From Nymphaea colorata (Eukaryota > Streptophyta > Magnoliopsida > Nymphaeales > Nymphaeaceae), in assembly GCF_008831285.2 (NCBI RefSeq), contig NC_045142.1, positions 5,401,501 through 5,465,500 of the forward strand: DNA of 64,000 bases. The letters are read 5' to 3'. The translations under genes and the position numbers were made by a program. The notes beneath the pieces were generated by a model that searched no databases, was not told the origin of the DNA, and saw only the letters and a program-made list of their open reading frames with translations. The stretch's first letter is position 1. Every line of letters begins with the position of its first letter. Of the stretch, positions 34,491 to 45,550 are shown piece after piece.

Positions 34491-36715
34491 AAGAACAACT
34501 GTCTGAGCATAATTACTTGTTTCTTCATTTATTGTTGTGATGCACAATTATCTTAAGGACCAGACTACTTAATGGACTTCATCCTATTTGAGAGATAGAC
34601 CAGCCATAAGCACGATCAAACCACGGCACGTTATAAGGACAAACACCACATGAAAGCTCATAAGTAGCATATTGAAATTGTTCAGACTTGGTTTTCCAAC
34701 TTTTGTTTTCCATAATTCTGTGATTTTGACACCTTAAACGGCCTATCTTGTTGACAAAGAAATGTTTATATCAGACGGCCGGGTTTTAAAGATCATGATA
34801 ACATTATTTCAGCAGTAACTTTACAGCAGTATGTGTCCATCATTCTCAAAACAAAAGAAGAACAAAAACCAGCTTGATTACCAGGCTTGTACATTTTATT
34901 GTCCATGATATTCCACTAGTAACCTGAATTTATTTTCCCAACCATATCTTCCTTTTGCTTTTACTCTCCTCCTTTTGTTTGTACTCTCTTAGAACATATA
35001 TATACATACAGGTAGAACCTAGGAAAGTTAGCAGACTGTTATCAAACTATGCAAATAGCAACACACCTTGACAAACCTTGGAATTGAACTTCTAACCTTT
35101 CTCAAGTTAATTAGTAGCAAGTTCAACCATTAACACCCACAAATATCATGTCTTGAACTCTTTGACCTTTTTCAATTTAGAAGTCTTAAATGTCCACATA
35201 TTGGTGAAAGAAGCTGGTATGATTTCGCTGATCTGTAGTACACTTTGCCTTCAAATTTCCAATTTCTTTGCGGGACGCAATTGGATGGAACAGACTTTCG
35301 AAATTGGACGGCACGAGCCCTTTGTTGTGTTACTAAAATTAATCAAATGATCCATGAAGGTGATCAAAAGATGATGATAATGGTGTTGACAAGGACTCAG
35401 AGGCCAGTCTTCCCCACAAGCTTGTTTGCATAACAGAAGCCCTTGTTGATAAACTATTAATGCAGCAGCCCGTCCTTTATGACTACTCATTTCAAATTTT
35501 TTGTTGGTTTTCCAGATTTCTATATCGACATTGTAGACAATTTTGATCAAACCATTGCATCTTAGCATGTTATAGCCAGGAAGGAATTGCATAAAGACAT
35601 GATCTTTTTACACAACATGGAATTATTGAAGACAATGCCAGAAACTTTTGGCCTCACCAGGTTAGGCATACCTCATATATTATAATACTTGATACTTCAA
35701 TCATAGAGCGGTCCTTGCTTACATGAGCACTCCTGTCACCATTTTGAATACTAGTTAGTGACAACTTGTTCTGGTGTTTCAATCAATAATGGAGAGCAAC
35801 TAGTTAACCTAACTGGTTAACCTGATCTATGGTTTCCTGATCTCTTGATAATGTCAAGGTAGGCACCTTGACTCCGGCAAGCACGGCGGGACTTTGCAGG
35901 CCAAGAAACTATGCCACCACAGGTTGATCTGTACCTATATACTACAGTAAAAATTGTGACCAATTGTTTTTACCCAGCCCTCGCTTTTGGCCAACTCATT
36001 GACAATCTTGCATTTGGATAAAAATGAGAAGGTTTAGTAAGGTATGCAGTCAAATGCATGCAAAGATACAATTGATCATGACTTTACAATCGATGCACTT
36101 GTAAAAGGGACTCTGGTTGCCAATTTCCTATCAAACTCATCAGAATTACTACCTGTGAGAATTATTCCATCAATTTACTTATTGTTAGCAATTCATCTAT
36201 GGCAGAATGAATGCTGTTCATCTGTAAGACGGATGGCTCCAAAAGTTTTGTGGGGCTCATGTGAAGACGAAGGGTTTGTCCATGGTCATTGCATTGGATC
36301 ATTCAAGGTGATCAATCTTATCTAAGAAGAAGGATATTATTGCAGCTCTCATGGACAGTCTTAATCCATTAGTACACTTTGGGAGATCAATTATTCTGTA
36401 AGAACTCTGTGTCCAGGAGTTGATAGTGAGAAGCTGTTTTATTCTTGTTGGTGTAGACATGCGTGAGAAAGGTGGATTATGATTGAGAAAGAAAAGACAC
36501 CTTACTTATTTGGGAATTCCTAACAGGCTCACTCTCTTAACCAGCACTGTTCGAGATATAATTTGGCTTGTTCCCCTTCCAATGAACTAATGACACTTTG
36601 TTTGTGATTCGATTTCTAAAATCATGTTATCTGCTGGTTTCCCCCATTGAGATGATGATTCCTTTTTAGTTCATTTCGGCCTTTAAGGAAAATTATTTAC
36701 CTTCTTGATCCCCAC
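34491..36715. other. Intergenic, no gene recognised
   Basis: Mostly AT-rich. A stretch at 35150-35440 resembles the tandem units upstream in wording (CTTGAACTCTTTGACC) but cannot be aligned well. The open frame at 36044-36325 is unrecognised. Confidence 0.35.
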
Positions 36716-37087
36716 TAGGGCTGTACATGAGTCGAGTCTAGCTCAAGTTTGATTAGCTTGACTCGACTCCCATATTGCTCAGCCTGAGCTCCACTTGAGC
36801 TCGAGTCCAGCTATACAAGGTCAGCTCGAGCTTGACTTGATATACCGAATCGTAGCTCACACTTGACTTGTTTAAGCTCATTTATGGACTCCCTATTTAA
36901 CTTGATTTCTTTCCTTGGTTTTAAATTTGATGACTTCCAAAAAAAAAAAAAAAAAAAACTTATATTAGACGTTCTTACTTGAGTTTATGCAACTTTAACT
37001 TGACTCGTTTATAAGCTCAAGTTTTCAGCTAAGAACAAGCTCGACTCGAGACGAGCTCGAGTTGGGTCAACTTATTGTACGGCCCTA
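36716..37087. mobile_element. Family B hAT-like miniature element, intact ends
   Basis: 372 bp. The left end TAGGGCTGTACATGAGTCGAG is matched in reverse by TTATTGTACGGCCCTA at the right. Flanking 8-mers are ATCCCCAC (36708-36715) and ATCCCCAG (37088-37095), 7 of 8 identical, the duplication length made by hAT transposases. The interior is non-coding, packed with GAGCTCGAG and TTGACTCGA words in both orientations, plus an A20 run near 36940. It is the reference copy for the segments at 3911 and 7470. Confidence 0.85.
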
Positions 37088-37684
37088 ATCCCCAGAAGGA
37101 ATTGTCATAAGCTCAACTAATTCGCACTAGTTGATCATCTAAAAGTGGCGTTTATATGTTTTTCTACATATAATTACATATATCCTTGCAGAGATATACA
37201 TCCATGGGTGAAGCAGTTTGGATGTGAAGCTATTTTCTAGAAGCTGTATTGCTTCATGGTTCAGTTTTAGGATTTAAATATTTTGGGTTTTTCTTTCAAA
37301 GGAACCAGGCCATGAAATGAACAGTGCTCAGGGTGGCTGATGTCATGAATCTTTAATTAATGATAAAGAACTGATATAACATGGTGGCTATGCTGGGTCA
37401 CAAGTAGTTGAGTGCAGCTTCTGCAACTTATTTCAAGGACATTTGGATATTCTTTTGTAACTAATGGCCGCCTCATGACCAATCAGCATATAAGTTAGCT
37501 AGATCAACCAAAGAACCTATTATTTTACTAAGTAAGCGACTAAAATGGTTCAGACCTTTGAATGCCCTCAATCATCCAGCCTGACCTTGACTTATAATTT
37601 GCTTTCTAGAGCAAAAGTTGCCAATCTTCCAGCCTGACCTAGATGACCTCCAATGAAAGAAAAAGAATTTCATTCTACATATTA
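37088..37684. other. Intergenic, no gene recognised
   Basis: No coding or repeat signal recognised. Confidence 0.4.
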
Positions 37685-37929
37685 AGAGGGCATTTGATTA
37701 CTTTCAGATTTGAAATTCATGGATTTGATGTGGCAAAAGATTTGTAGCAAAATTCATAGTTCAACAAAGTAAGGAATACTAAGTTCCGTACTTGAAATCT
37801 TTATTATTTACCTTGTTACACTAAGAAAAAGAAGGTCGGATTTAATATTAAAAGGAGAAGGGTTTTCTTTTAAGTCCACTATTCTCACATGATGAGAATT
37901 TTAGATTAGGGGCAACCAAAGGCTCCCTA
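37685..37929. repeat. Family D Tourist-like miniature element
   Basis: Preceded by TTA. The left end AGAGGGCATTTGATTAC and the right end GCAACCAAAGGCTCCCTA are imperfect inverted repeats. The interior shares TCAGATTTGAAATTC, GATGTGGCAAAAGAT and CAGATTTAATAT-like blocks with 55701-55955. The GTTTGRTT-type end beside TTA/TAA is the Tourist (PIF/Harbinger) pattern; the class call is inference. Confidence 0.6.
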
Positions 37930-37983
37930 CCTGGGGCGACACATTTAGAGCCCATTATTGAAAGAAGACGTTGGTGTTGGCAT

Positions 37984-38312
37984 TAAGGCTGGGCACCGGG
38001 CCGGGCCATGGGCGGGTACCCGGTACCCAACCCCACTTGGGCCCAGGCTCGAAAAAAAGTGCATCGCACCATCTTGATAATTTATCAAGCCAGTTCCGAT
38101 GGGCCTGATAATTTTTTTATAAATATAATATTTTATTAAGATTAATTATACGTATATATTAGTTTATATTAAAAATATATGTTTTAATTTAATCAGGTTG
38201 AGCTCGAGCTCATGTTTTAATGGTCGAGCAGGGCCTGAACCCGAGTTTTGGGTGTCAGGCCGGCCCGAGCCTAGCTCCTTATCGGGCTGGGCTGGGCCGT
38301 TGCGCAGGCTTA
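37984..38312. mobile_element. Family C hAT-like miniature element, intact ends
   Basis: 329 bp. The left end TAAGGCTGGGCACCGGGCC and the right end GGGCCGTTGCGCAGGCTTA are inverted repeats with 15 of 19 positions agreeing. Flanking 8-mers are GTTGGCAT and GTTGATAT; the two differences are G/A and C/T transitions, as expected from decay of methylated cytosines. GC-rich arms surround an AT-rich centre. No coding potential. This is the reference copy for 2266 and 2767. Confidence 0.8.
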
Positions 38313-39376
38313 GTTGATATTTGCACATATTGGGCCGCAAATTTTCATGATTTTAGACATACGTACTCAACAAGCTGCAGATTTCTATACATGGGCTCCC
38401 CTCAATGAAACTCAAGATGGACCCAAGCTGGATCCGGCTCCAATTTCAGTAAACTTGGTTAAGTGGACGTGTAGCTTCCACTGTTGTGGGACAGTTGACA
38501 TGATATTGGATCAACCCGACTCCAATTTCAGAAGAAGCCTTGGTCAATTGTGTCCTGCCCACGCCTTTGAGCCGTCGATGACATGGCAGAATTTCACACG
38601 CTAAAAAGGCTGTCAAGTTTTGGGCCCTGCAGATGACGAAAGTTCGTGCTATGCGACAACAAGGGCGTGAGGACAGGAACGACTCGGAGTCGGGACCCGT
38701 CTTCAACATGCAATTTTATTTTATTTGTTTTTAACCGTCTGACGTTAGGATTTGTATTTTTAAAATTATTAAAATATAAAAATAAAGTTCCATGAAAATT
38801 ATAAAATCATCGGAAATTATGCTAACTAATAAAAAATTAATATTCAACTTACTTAGTTGCCGGTTCCATAATCCATAGCCACTTTTCCAATATACTCCAT
38901 GAACGGTGGAAAACATTTATGAGTCGTGAGCACTCCCATGCATAAAAAATTATGGAACAAAATATCTGTGGTTAAAGAAACATTTTAGAAAAGTAAAAAG
39001 GGATTATGAAAGAGTTAAAATAGTTTAAAATAAACATTATTTTATAAAAAATCAAAAATATCAAAAATAAGGTCTAAACTTACAAAATTAGAAAACATGA
39101 GGTCTATTTTTAAACTTACGTATAAAAGTTGAGCAGCATACTAGCCTTTTCAAGGGAGGGAGGAGAGAAAATGAAATATATAATCTAATACACAACATAC
39201 ACGACTACTATAATTTCTCGTATAATTGCTTACAGCTTCTCCAATATAATTTCCTAAAATTAAAAGAATAAAAAAATAAACAATAAAATTTAGAAAACAA
39301 ATCTTTAGCCTCGGAGAGGGCAACAGCTGCGGACATCCACTTTTGGGGGCCGCCATTAACGACGGTTCCTCCTCCT
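38313..39376. other. Intergenic and 3' flank of ABCG gene 3
   Basis: No other gene recognised. The part next to 39377 should include the 3' untranslated region of gene 3. AT-rich with A-runs; no single poly(A) signal is convincing. Confidence 0.4.
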
Positions 39377-41551
39377 TCACCTTCTCTTGTTCCTGCCACC
39401 AATCAACAGGGCGACGTAGAAGAGCAGCCTGAAGAAGAATCCCATTGCCACCGTCACCCAGAAGCAGTCCCACTTGGTCAACTGCGTGACGCTCTGCTCC
39501 TTCAATATGTCAGTTCCCGTCGTCACGCACGTCGTCATGGTAATGTTCATGCCCAATGAGTTACTCAGCGTCTTCAGCAGCCCGGCCTTGGTCTCGTCGC
39601 TCAGCCCCTTCAGCGGCGTATTGTCAAACATTTGGCCGCCCGTCGAGAAGCACTGCTTCGCATTCTCGAACTCATTCTGCAACACTCCCTCGTAGGGATA
39701 CTTCACCATCGAGAGGTAGTGGAACCAAATCCAGTACGATGGTATTCTGTCCCTGTTGATGAAGAAGCCGCTGAAGAGGAGGGAGTACGAGAGCACAGCA
39801 ATCGCAACAATGTAGCCCACCATCACTTGCGAGATGATGCCGGAGATGAAGGTGACGAACCCGCTTCCGGCCCAAAAGGAGGCAAAAGTTATAGCAAAGA
39901 AGTAGAGAAAGCCGTCCCTGCCGCCGGCGAGGCCGACGGCGAAGAAGGTGATGGAGGCGAAGACGAGGGAGAGGAGCACCAACGATGGCGTTGCGACGAT
40001 GGCGTTGGAGATAACGTAAGAGGAACGACGGTAGGCGTTGTAGGCAGTCTCCCTCATGAAGATGTAGCGCTCCTGGAGAAACACCGGCAGGGCATCGGCG
40101 CAGGTGTAGAAGGTTGTGGACATGGCAAAGGCTAGGAAGCCGAGCCGCTCCTGGACTCCCTTTGGCGAGGAGTCCAAGCGCCAGAAGATGGTGGCGAGGA
40201 TGAAGCCGGTGATCATAACGATTGCAAGGCGCGTAAAGAAGAGCTCCGGTAGCCGGCGAGTGTTCATCACGGACCGCTTCGTGAGTATGGCGGTCTCCTT
40301 CCATAGTGGGTTCGCAAACTCCGGCATCGATTCAGACGAGCTCCGGCCGTCCTCACTCCCAATGACGAGCTTTCCACGGGAGATGCTGGCGTTAATCGCG
40401 TCCTTGAGAGTCAAGCTTTTGTCGTCTGCTGCCCTTGATGAAGAGCCCACAAACCTAGTTGATTTAAAGTTGTGGAAGTGATCAACAAGGTTCTTGGTTC
40501 CATCTTGGCTCACTTCGAGCTCACGGATGAGGTCGAGAGCAAACTCAATCGGGCTCTCGTTTTCCGGCACCGGACGGCCGAATTCTGCCAGAAAGGCCGG
40601 GAGATGAGTCGACGGCCCGTTGTACACCGTGTTGCCGTTTGAGAGGAACACCATGCGATCAAGTAGACCGACGATCCGGTAGCTCGGTTGGTGAATAGAC
40701 ATGATGACGATGCTGCCGGTTCGGGCAATTCTCTGAAGAACTTTCACCACCATGAAAGCGCTGGTGGAGTCGAGCCCAGAGGTGGGCTCGTCTAGGAACA
40801 GGAGGATCGGATCGTGGACGATGTCGATGCCAATCGACACCCGACGTCTCTCCCCACCGGACACGCCCCGGTGGCCCTCGTCGCCGATGATAGTCTTGGC
40901 AGCGCGGCGGAGGCCCAGCTGTTCAATGAGAGCTTGCACCCTCGCTTGCTTCTTTTCCTTGGAGAGAGTCTGCGGCAGCCGGAATTCAGCGGCGAAGGAC
41001 AGCGTCTCCTCGACGGTGAGCATCGGGAAGAGAAGATCGTCTTGCCGGACGTACGCAGAGATGGAGCGCATGAGCCGCCCGTCGATCGCCTCGCCGTTGA
41101 GCTTCACGCTGCCTCGCAGGCTCTTCTTAGCGATTCGGTTTGCTAGCGCGTCGATAAGCGTGGACTTGCCTGACCCACTGGCGCCTACCACCGCCAGGAT
41201 CTCTCCCTCCCGGGCCTCACCGGAGATGCGGTTCAATAACATCTTGGTGCCGGCCAGCGGCGACCCGGAGGTGTCCATGGTCGTCACCGGCAGAGTTCTC
41301 TTACATCCGGCATCGAGCATTTTCCGGTGGATGCGAGTGCTGTAGGTCAAGTCGGTGAAAGTTAAAATGAATGGGACTGCCTGTTTCCTCTCCTCCTCGA
41401 TGGTCTTCCGCGAGGGTGTTTCATCATGCTGGAGGAGATCACTGGTCGACCTTTGTTTCTGGTCTTGATTCCTTCCAGCGCCAATGGCAGCTTTCAGATC
41501 ATCATCATCGGCATTTTGAAGAGTAGAAGACCCTATGCGAGAGCCTTTCAT
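39377..41551 (-). CDS. ABCG half-size transporter (ABCG1/2/6/16/20 group), gene 3
   Basis: Predicted 724-residue half-transporter, the most divergent of the three paralogues here. Walker [10 protein letters not shown] is at 123-131, signature VSGGERRR from 230, Walker B with Asp254 and Glu255, switch His287, then a linker of about 150 residues and six membrane helices ending GGRNKRR. The N-terminal 60 residues differ from genes 1 and 2, being richer in Asp, Lys and Gln, while the core from VPFILTF onward is well conserved, including NRDRIP and the [14 protein letters not shown] segment. The start is the first Met in frame, 124 bp downstream of a TATA box. Expected location is plasma membrane, as a homo- or heterodimer; the export substrate (aliphatic barrier precursors) is inferred from Arabidopsis relatives. 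No intron. Confidence 0.96.
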   Translation of the reverse strand: MKGSRIGSSTLQNADDDDLKAAIGAGRNQDQKQRSTSDLLQHDETPSRKTIEEERKQAVPFILTFTDLTYSTRIHRKMLDAGCKRTLPVTTMDTSGSPLAGTKMLLNRISGEAREGEILAVVGASGSGKSTLIDALANRIAKKSLRGSVKLNGEAIDGRLMRSISAYVRQDDLLFPMLTVEETLSFAAEFRLPQTLSKEKKQARVQALIEQLGLRRAAKTIIGDEGHRGVSGGERRRVSIGIDIVHDPILLFLDEPTSGLDSTSAFMVVKVLQRIARTGSIVIMSIHQPSYRIVGLLDRMVFLSNGNTVYNGPSTHLPAFLAEFGRPVPENESPIEFALDLIRELEVSQDGTKNLVDHFHNFKSTRFVGSSSRAADDKSLTLKDAINASISRGKLVIGSEDGRSSSESMPEFANPLWKETAILTKRSVMNTRRLPELFFTRLAIVMITGFILATIFWRLDSSPKGVQERLGFLAFAMSTTFYTCADALPVFLQERYIFMRETAYNAYRRSSYVISNAIVATPSLVLLSLVFASITFFAVGLAGGRDGFLYFFAITFASFWAGSGFVTFISGIISQVMVGYIVAIAVLSYSLLFSGFFINRDRIPSYWIWFHYLSMVKYPYEGVLQNEFENAKQCFSTGGQMFDNTPLKGLSDETKAGLLKTLSNSLGMNITMTTCVTTGTDILKEQSVTQLTKWDCFWVTVAMGFFFRLLFYVALLIGGRNKRR

Positions 41552-41667
41552 GTTGCCAAATTGAGCAGAAGGATTCTTCTGTGCAAGCGAAAGAGAAAGT
41601 GATCGGAGGAAGAGAGAGAGATCGATCTATGAAGTGCGATGGTGATGGGAGAACAGAGAGTGGCTTG

Positions 41668-41675
41668 TATTTATA
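41668..41675 (-). promoter_or_regulatory. TATA box of ABCG gene 3
   Basis: TATAAATA on the minus strand, 124 bp upstream of the ATG. The leader between them is longer and less CT-pure than in genes 1 and 2. Confidence 0.65.
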
Positions 41676-41927
41676 ACATTAAGAAATGGCTTCTATCGTC
41701 GAGAGGAATAACAAGTGAGGAGGATGACATAAGAGACGATGACAGGAGCATTTACGACCTTTCTTGACGACACTTGAGTTGTTCTTTTGTTGGTTTCTTT
41801 TTGTCTATACTGTAGAATGCATGGCAGACTTCGAGATAGCGTCTGCTATGAATGCAAGTATTGAGAAGACGTGAAAAATGAGGAAATTGGCACTGTTGGC
41901 ACCGCAAACTAAGGAACACGAGAATTT

Positions 41928-42250
41928 GCAAGAAGGAAGCGTCCAGGAAGTAAGGAGAAGTGGTTCTTGACTTTGCCACAGTTTTGACAAGAAATAAGTT
42001 TATTACGAACTTCGATTAACCAAATCATTTCATCTTTTTTCTCTGGTTTTTACTGGATTTTTTGTCTCGTCGATGAAATTGGTTAGCAAGAAGGAAGCGC
42101 CCAGGAAGTCAGGAGAAGTGGTTCTTGACTTTGCCACGGTTTTGACAAGAAATAATTTTGTTACAAACTTCGAGCAACCATATCATTCCAACTTTTTTCT
42201 CTGGTTTTTACTACTGGATTTTTTTTTTTTTTGTCTCGTCCATGAAATTT
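41928..42250. repeat. 158-bp tandem duplication upstream of ABCG gene 3
   Basis: Two head-to-tail copies start at 41928 and 42086 with GCAAGAAGGAAGCG. They share AGGAGAAGTGGTTCTTGAC, TTGACAAGAAATAA, TTTTTCTCTGGTTTTTACT and GTCTCGTC. The copies differ by scattered substitutions and by a longer T-run in the second. The array lies about 380-700 bp upstream of the gene 3 ATG and could duplicate regulatory sites. Confidence 0.92.
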
Positions 42251-42286
42251 TTCATGGTTAGCGTGCATAGATCTAATGGTCGGCAT

Positions 42287-42443
42287 CAGCGGCGGAAGAA
42301 GAAATTTCTGGTTGAAGGGTAATCAAAGTATAAATGTCAAACTTTAAAGAGCACTTCACTTATATATTAAAAAAAAAGCTCAAAAAATTAATAAAGTTCT
42401 ATATGTAAATAATGTGAATTTACTAGCTGGTGGCTCTGCACTG
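42287..42443. mobile_element. Family E hAT-like miniature element with perfect duplication
   Basis: 157 bp starting CAGCGGCGGAAGAAG and ending TGGTGGCTCTGCACTG. Flanked on both sides by an identical GTCGGCAT (42279-42286 and 42444-42451), a perfect 8-bp target duplication. The ends match the CAGTGGCGGAGCCA family. It sits directly beyond the tandem duplication upstream of ABCG gene 3. The perfect duplication suggests one of the younger insertions in the window. Confidence 0.85.
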
Positions 42444-42451
42444 GTCGGCAT

Positions 42452-42844
42452 AATAATTTTGCATTAATCTCATGTCCTATACTTATGCACTGATTTGACT
42501 AGAAAGATCATCTTTGTGCTTTGCTTGGTTTCTTTTAACCTCAAGTCGTGGATGGCTTTATCACGTCCTGCTTTACAATTTGAAGTTTAGTTTGTATTTA
42601 ATAATAAATCCACCAACCCTCAAGAACTACTCCAAGTATTTGTAAAAATAAAAACTGATTTTCTTTAAATTAACTATTCAAAAGCGTTGGTAATAGAAAA
42701 GGATAATTGAGGTTAACATGTCCCTGCCCATCACTGAGAGCCAAGGCTAATTGGCTAGTTGCTGCCCCTTAGGTGTCAATAAGACTAGCTGTCATAATTT
42801 GGTTGAAATAATTTAAAAGAAAAAAAAATCTAGTGATTCGAATA
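42452..42844. other. Intergenic, no gene recognised
   Basis: AT-rich, no signal recognised. Confidence 0.4.
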
Positions 42845-42920
42845 CCCAATACATATCAGTTAGTACACTTTCACCGGTAACACCCAATACATATCAGCTA
42901 GTACACTTTCACCGGTAACA
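42845..42920 (+). repeat. 38-bp tandem duplication
   Basis: Two copies of a 38-bp unit starting CCCAATACATATCAG and ending CACCGGTAACA, at 42845 and 42883, with one base difference (TTAGT against CTAGT). Probably a recent replication-slippage event. Confidence 0.95.
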
Positions 42921-43597
42921 TAACCAACGCATATGCTACTCATTTTTAATGAACCAATTGAATGTGTGAGCTAAGTGCTACAAGATCAGCCTAGCCTTGG
43001 CTAAAATTTGCCGAAATCTAGTTCTATAATATATGTTCTTGGCAGGCAAATGTGTAGTCTGATATAGCTGGCACCAAAATATGTATACAGAAATAATGTT
43101 CAACTTGTTCGACCAGCAAACATGCAGCGACCTGACTAGGAAAGAAACAAATTTGCTTATGGAAGAGAACGTAATGAAACAACGTCCGCGAGTTGAAGGG
43201 AAGGAAGAATGCAACAGTGACGGAAAGAAATTCCTTGATGGCGACCGCGCGGAAGACTTATCCAAGCAAACTTTCTTAACTAAAACGGAGAGACAAGTCT
43301 TGAATGATTTATCGGAGACGTGCACAACAATTAATTTTTTGTTGTTTTTTTTCTTTTCTTTTTGGAGTAGAATTTTTTATTAAATTGAGAAATTTGTAAG
43401 AAGTCTTGGAGGACGTATAGAGGAGCATTGTTTAGCTGGTCGGGCTGGTGAAGAGCTGGTTGCCGCATCGATTCTTATAAATGCTATTTCATTGGACTGC
43501 AAAAAGTGGGTGTGCGATATTTAGCTGATTTTCCACCTAAGTTCCAAAACAGCCTTAAACCTTTTGGAGTAAGGAGTAGCGAGTAGATACTTGGGCC
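42921..43597. other. Intergenic, no gene recognised
   Basis: Open frames overlap on both strands near 43000-43380 but resemble no known protein. Confidence 0.4.
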
Positions 43598-44052
43598 TAG
43601 GGATGTCAATATATTCGATTCGAATCGGATATCCAACCGATCTAATCCGAAAAAAAAACTCAAATATTAAAAAAAAATTAATATCCAATAATATCCGATT
43701 AAGAAATCGGATTGGATTCAGATTTAGTAAATGACATCGATCAGATTCAGATTCGGATTCAGATATACATAAATATTCGATCGGATTTGGATACGAATTT
43801 GAATTTGGATCGGATTCATTTTTAGACAAATATCTTGTATCTAATGCTACTAAATTTGGAAAATTGATAAAATCCACTTTAAAATTCAGATTCGGATATA
43901 AATATAAAAATAACATTCGGATTATAAAATCGGATTTCGGATTCAGATATGACTTTTCATTATTCGAATTTGAATCTGAATATGTGAATATTTAAAAAAA
44001 TAAATATGTTTAAGGATATATCTGATCTGAATATGATCTGTTGATATCCTTA
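43598..44052. mobile_element. Family A hAT-like miniature element, both ends present
   Basis: 455 bp. The left end TAGGGATGTCAATATATTCG and the right end GATCTGTTGATATCCTTA are imperfect inverted repeats. Flanking 8-mers CTTGGGCC (43590-43597) and CTTTGACC (44053-44060) agree at 6 of 8. The interior consists of GATTCGGAT, ATCCGATC and AAATTCAGATTCGG words and has no genuine coding content; the open frame on the minus strand over 43521-43916 is composed of this repeat. Reference copy for five other segments. Confidence 0.78.
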
Positions 44053-44572
44053 CTTTGACCTCTTGTTGCAGGAAAAAGCGTGGAGAAATTATTCAATATC
44101 AAATGCATATTTCTTGTGTGATGAGGGAAAAGTTTTACTTCGCTCTGGCATGAGTTGGTGTTTATGTTTATCTAACTTGAAGTAATTTTCCAAAATGCTG
44201 GGAAATGTTTCAGCCAACTCATGCTATCAATTATGGCAAGTAAAAAGTAGAACTTTTAAAGATTTAATTTTCAGAAAAAAAATCTCATTTTCTGGAAAAA
44301 TATTATTCCAAGTTACATTTTCTCCATAAAATAGCAAAGGGTCAGTATATGCAGAAGCATGCAGAGTTTTATAGACATTAAAAATTTAATCAGTAATACT
44401 TCCAGAATTATTGGTAAAGTAACCCAATATACATTCTTTATACTGAAATTAAGGAAATCCTTTCAAAAAATAAAAATAAAAACTAAGTACAATAATAAAT
44501 AAAGCCTAGCTGTGGCGCCATACAGTGCCCATGAATCAAATAGATTAGTGCCTCAATTTATCAGATTTTTTT
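44053..44572. other. Intergenic, no gene recognised
   Basis: AT-rich spacer between two family A copies. Confidence 0.4.
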
Positions 44573-44942
44573 TAGATGTTCATGTATTCAGATTCAAATT
44601 CTCTTTCAGAAGTTTACATATTCAGATTTGAATACGATTGAAGAAAAGTGCGTATTTAAATCTGAATTCACAATCCATATCCGACTTTTAAATTGAATTC
44701 GAACTGCACTACTATAAGTTATGAGCCTGTTCTCAAAATGTGTGGACGTAGCATATAGAATACTTACTCAAAACTAAATCCAAATTGAATCAGATAATGA
44801 TTTAAATTCAAATCCGATCAGATGTCACTTTTAACATCTGATTTATTAGTATACTGCTAATTTTTTTCATATTCGGTTTTTTGAAGCAGCTAGGTTGAAT
44901 ATCAGATCCAAATAAGACTTATTGGCATCCGGAAACGGATTT
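44573..44942. repeat. Family A miniature element, worn ends
   Basis: The left end TAGATGTTCATGTATTCAGATTC and the right end ACTTATTGGCATCCGG are worn versions of the family A termini. The interior again consists of AGATTTGAATACGATTG-like words. No target duplication is visible. Confidence 0.6.
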
Positions 44943-45143
44943 CCTACCAATTGGATTTAAATCAACCAATTCAGGTCAATATGCCCCAAAAATTGGTCTC
45001 CGTACAGTAACACGAACTTGAATTACTCGCATAAATGATGTCAACTCGGATGCTTCGGCTTTAATATAGGCCATATGTTTCACATTTGATTTCCTTAGGT
45101 CCGACTTTCTAATAGCAAGATTAAATGTCATCGTGATTCTCTT

Positions 45144-45384
45144 AGGTCACGTTTGATTACTGCAGATTTCAGATCCGCAGTTTTGAGGTTGAGGTCAACA
45201 ACTCATCCCAAAAAAAAATAAAAATAAATAATAAATAAAATTGAATCTCCAATCTACGCTTTTACACTGCAGCATGGATTTGAGATCCATGTTGCGGGAA
45301 GATGCTGAAATGGACAATTTGACAACTGTGCATGGATTTCAAATCTCATCGGATCTGAGATCTGTCGAAATCAAACGCAACCTT
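45144..45384. repeat. Family D Tourist-like miniature element
   Basis: The left end AGGTCACGTTTGATTAC, preceded by TT(A), is matched in reverse by AAATCAAACGCAACCT at the right. Subterminal CAGATTTCAGATCCGCAG and CGGATCTGAGATCTGTCG also pair. About 240 bp and non-coding in effect, although partly open on the plus strand. Confidence 0.65.
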
Positions 45385-45550
45385 GTTGCTGTCATTATAA
45401 GGGTGGGCATTGATGTGGGTGAAGAAGAAAAGATGAAGATTGCTTGCATTATTCGCCCATGTATTCCCAGAATTTGTTGCTGCTCAAGGATGGTTCGCAG
45501 TTGTGGCGTTTTCTTGAGAGGGTCCAATTATAGTTTTTGAAATTTTTACA

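Noticed and set aside
39632-41345. Open frames of 167, 210 and 197 codons over ABCG gene 3
   Set aside because: Antisense or shifted shadows of the transporter frame, and similar shadows occur at matching places in the paralogues.
43521-43916. 131-codon minus-strand open frame rich in Asn, Pro and Ser
   Set aside because: Encoded by the family A miniature element; the amino-acid pattern reflects the GGATCNGAT repeat.
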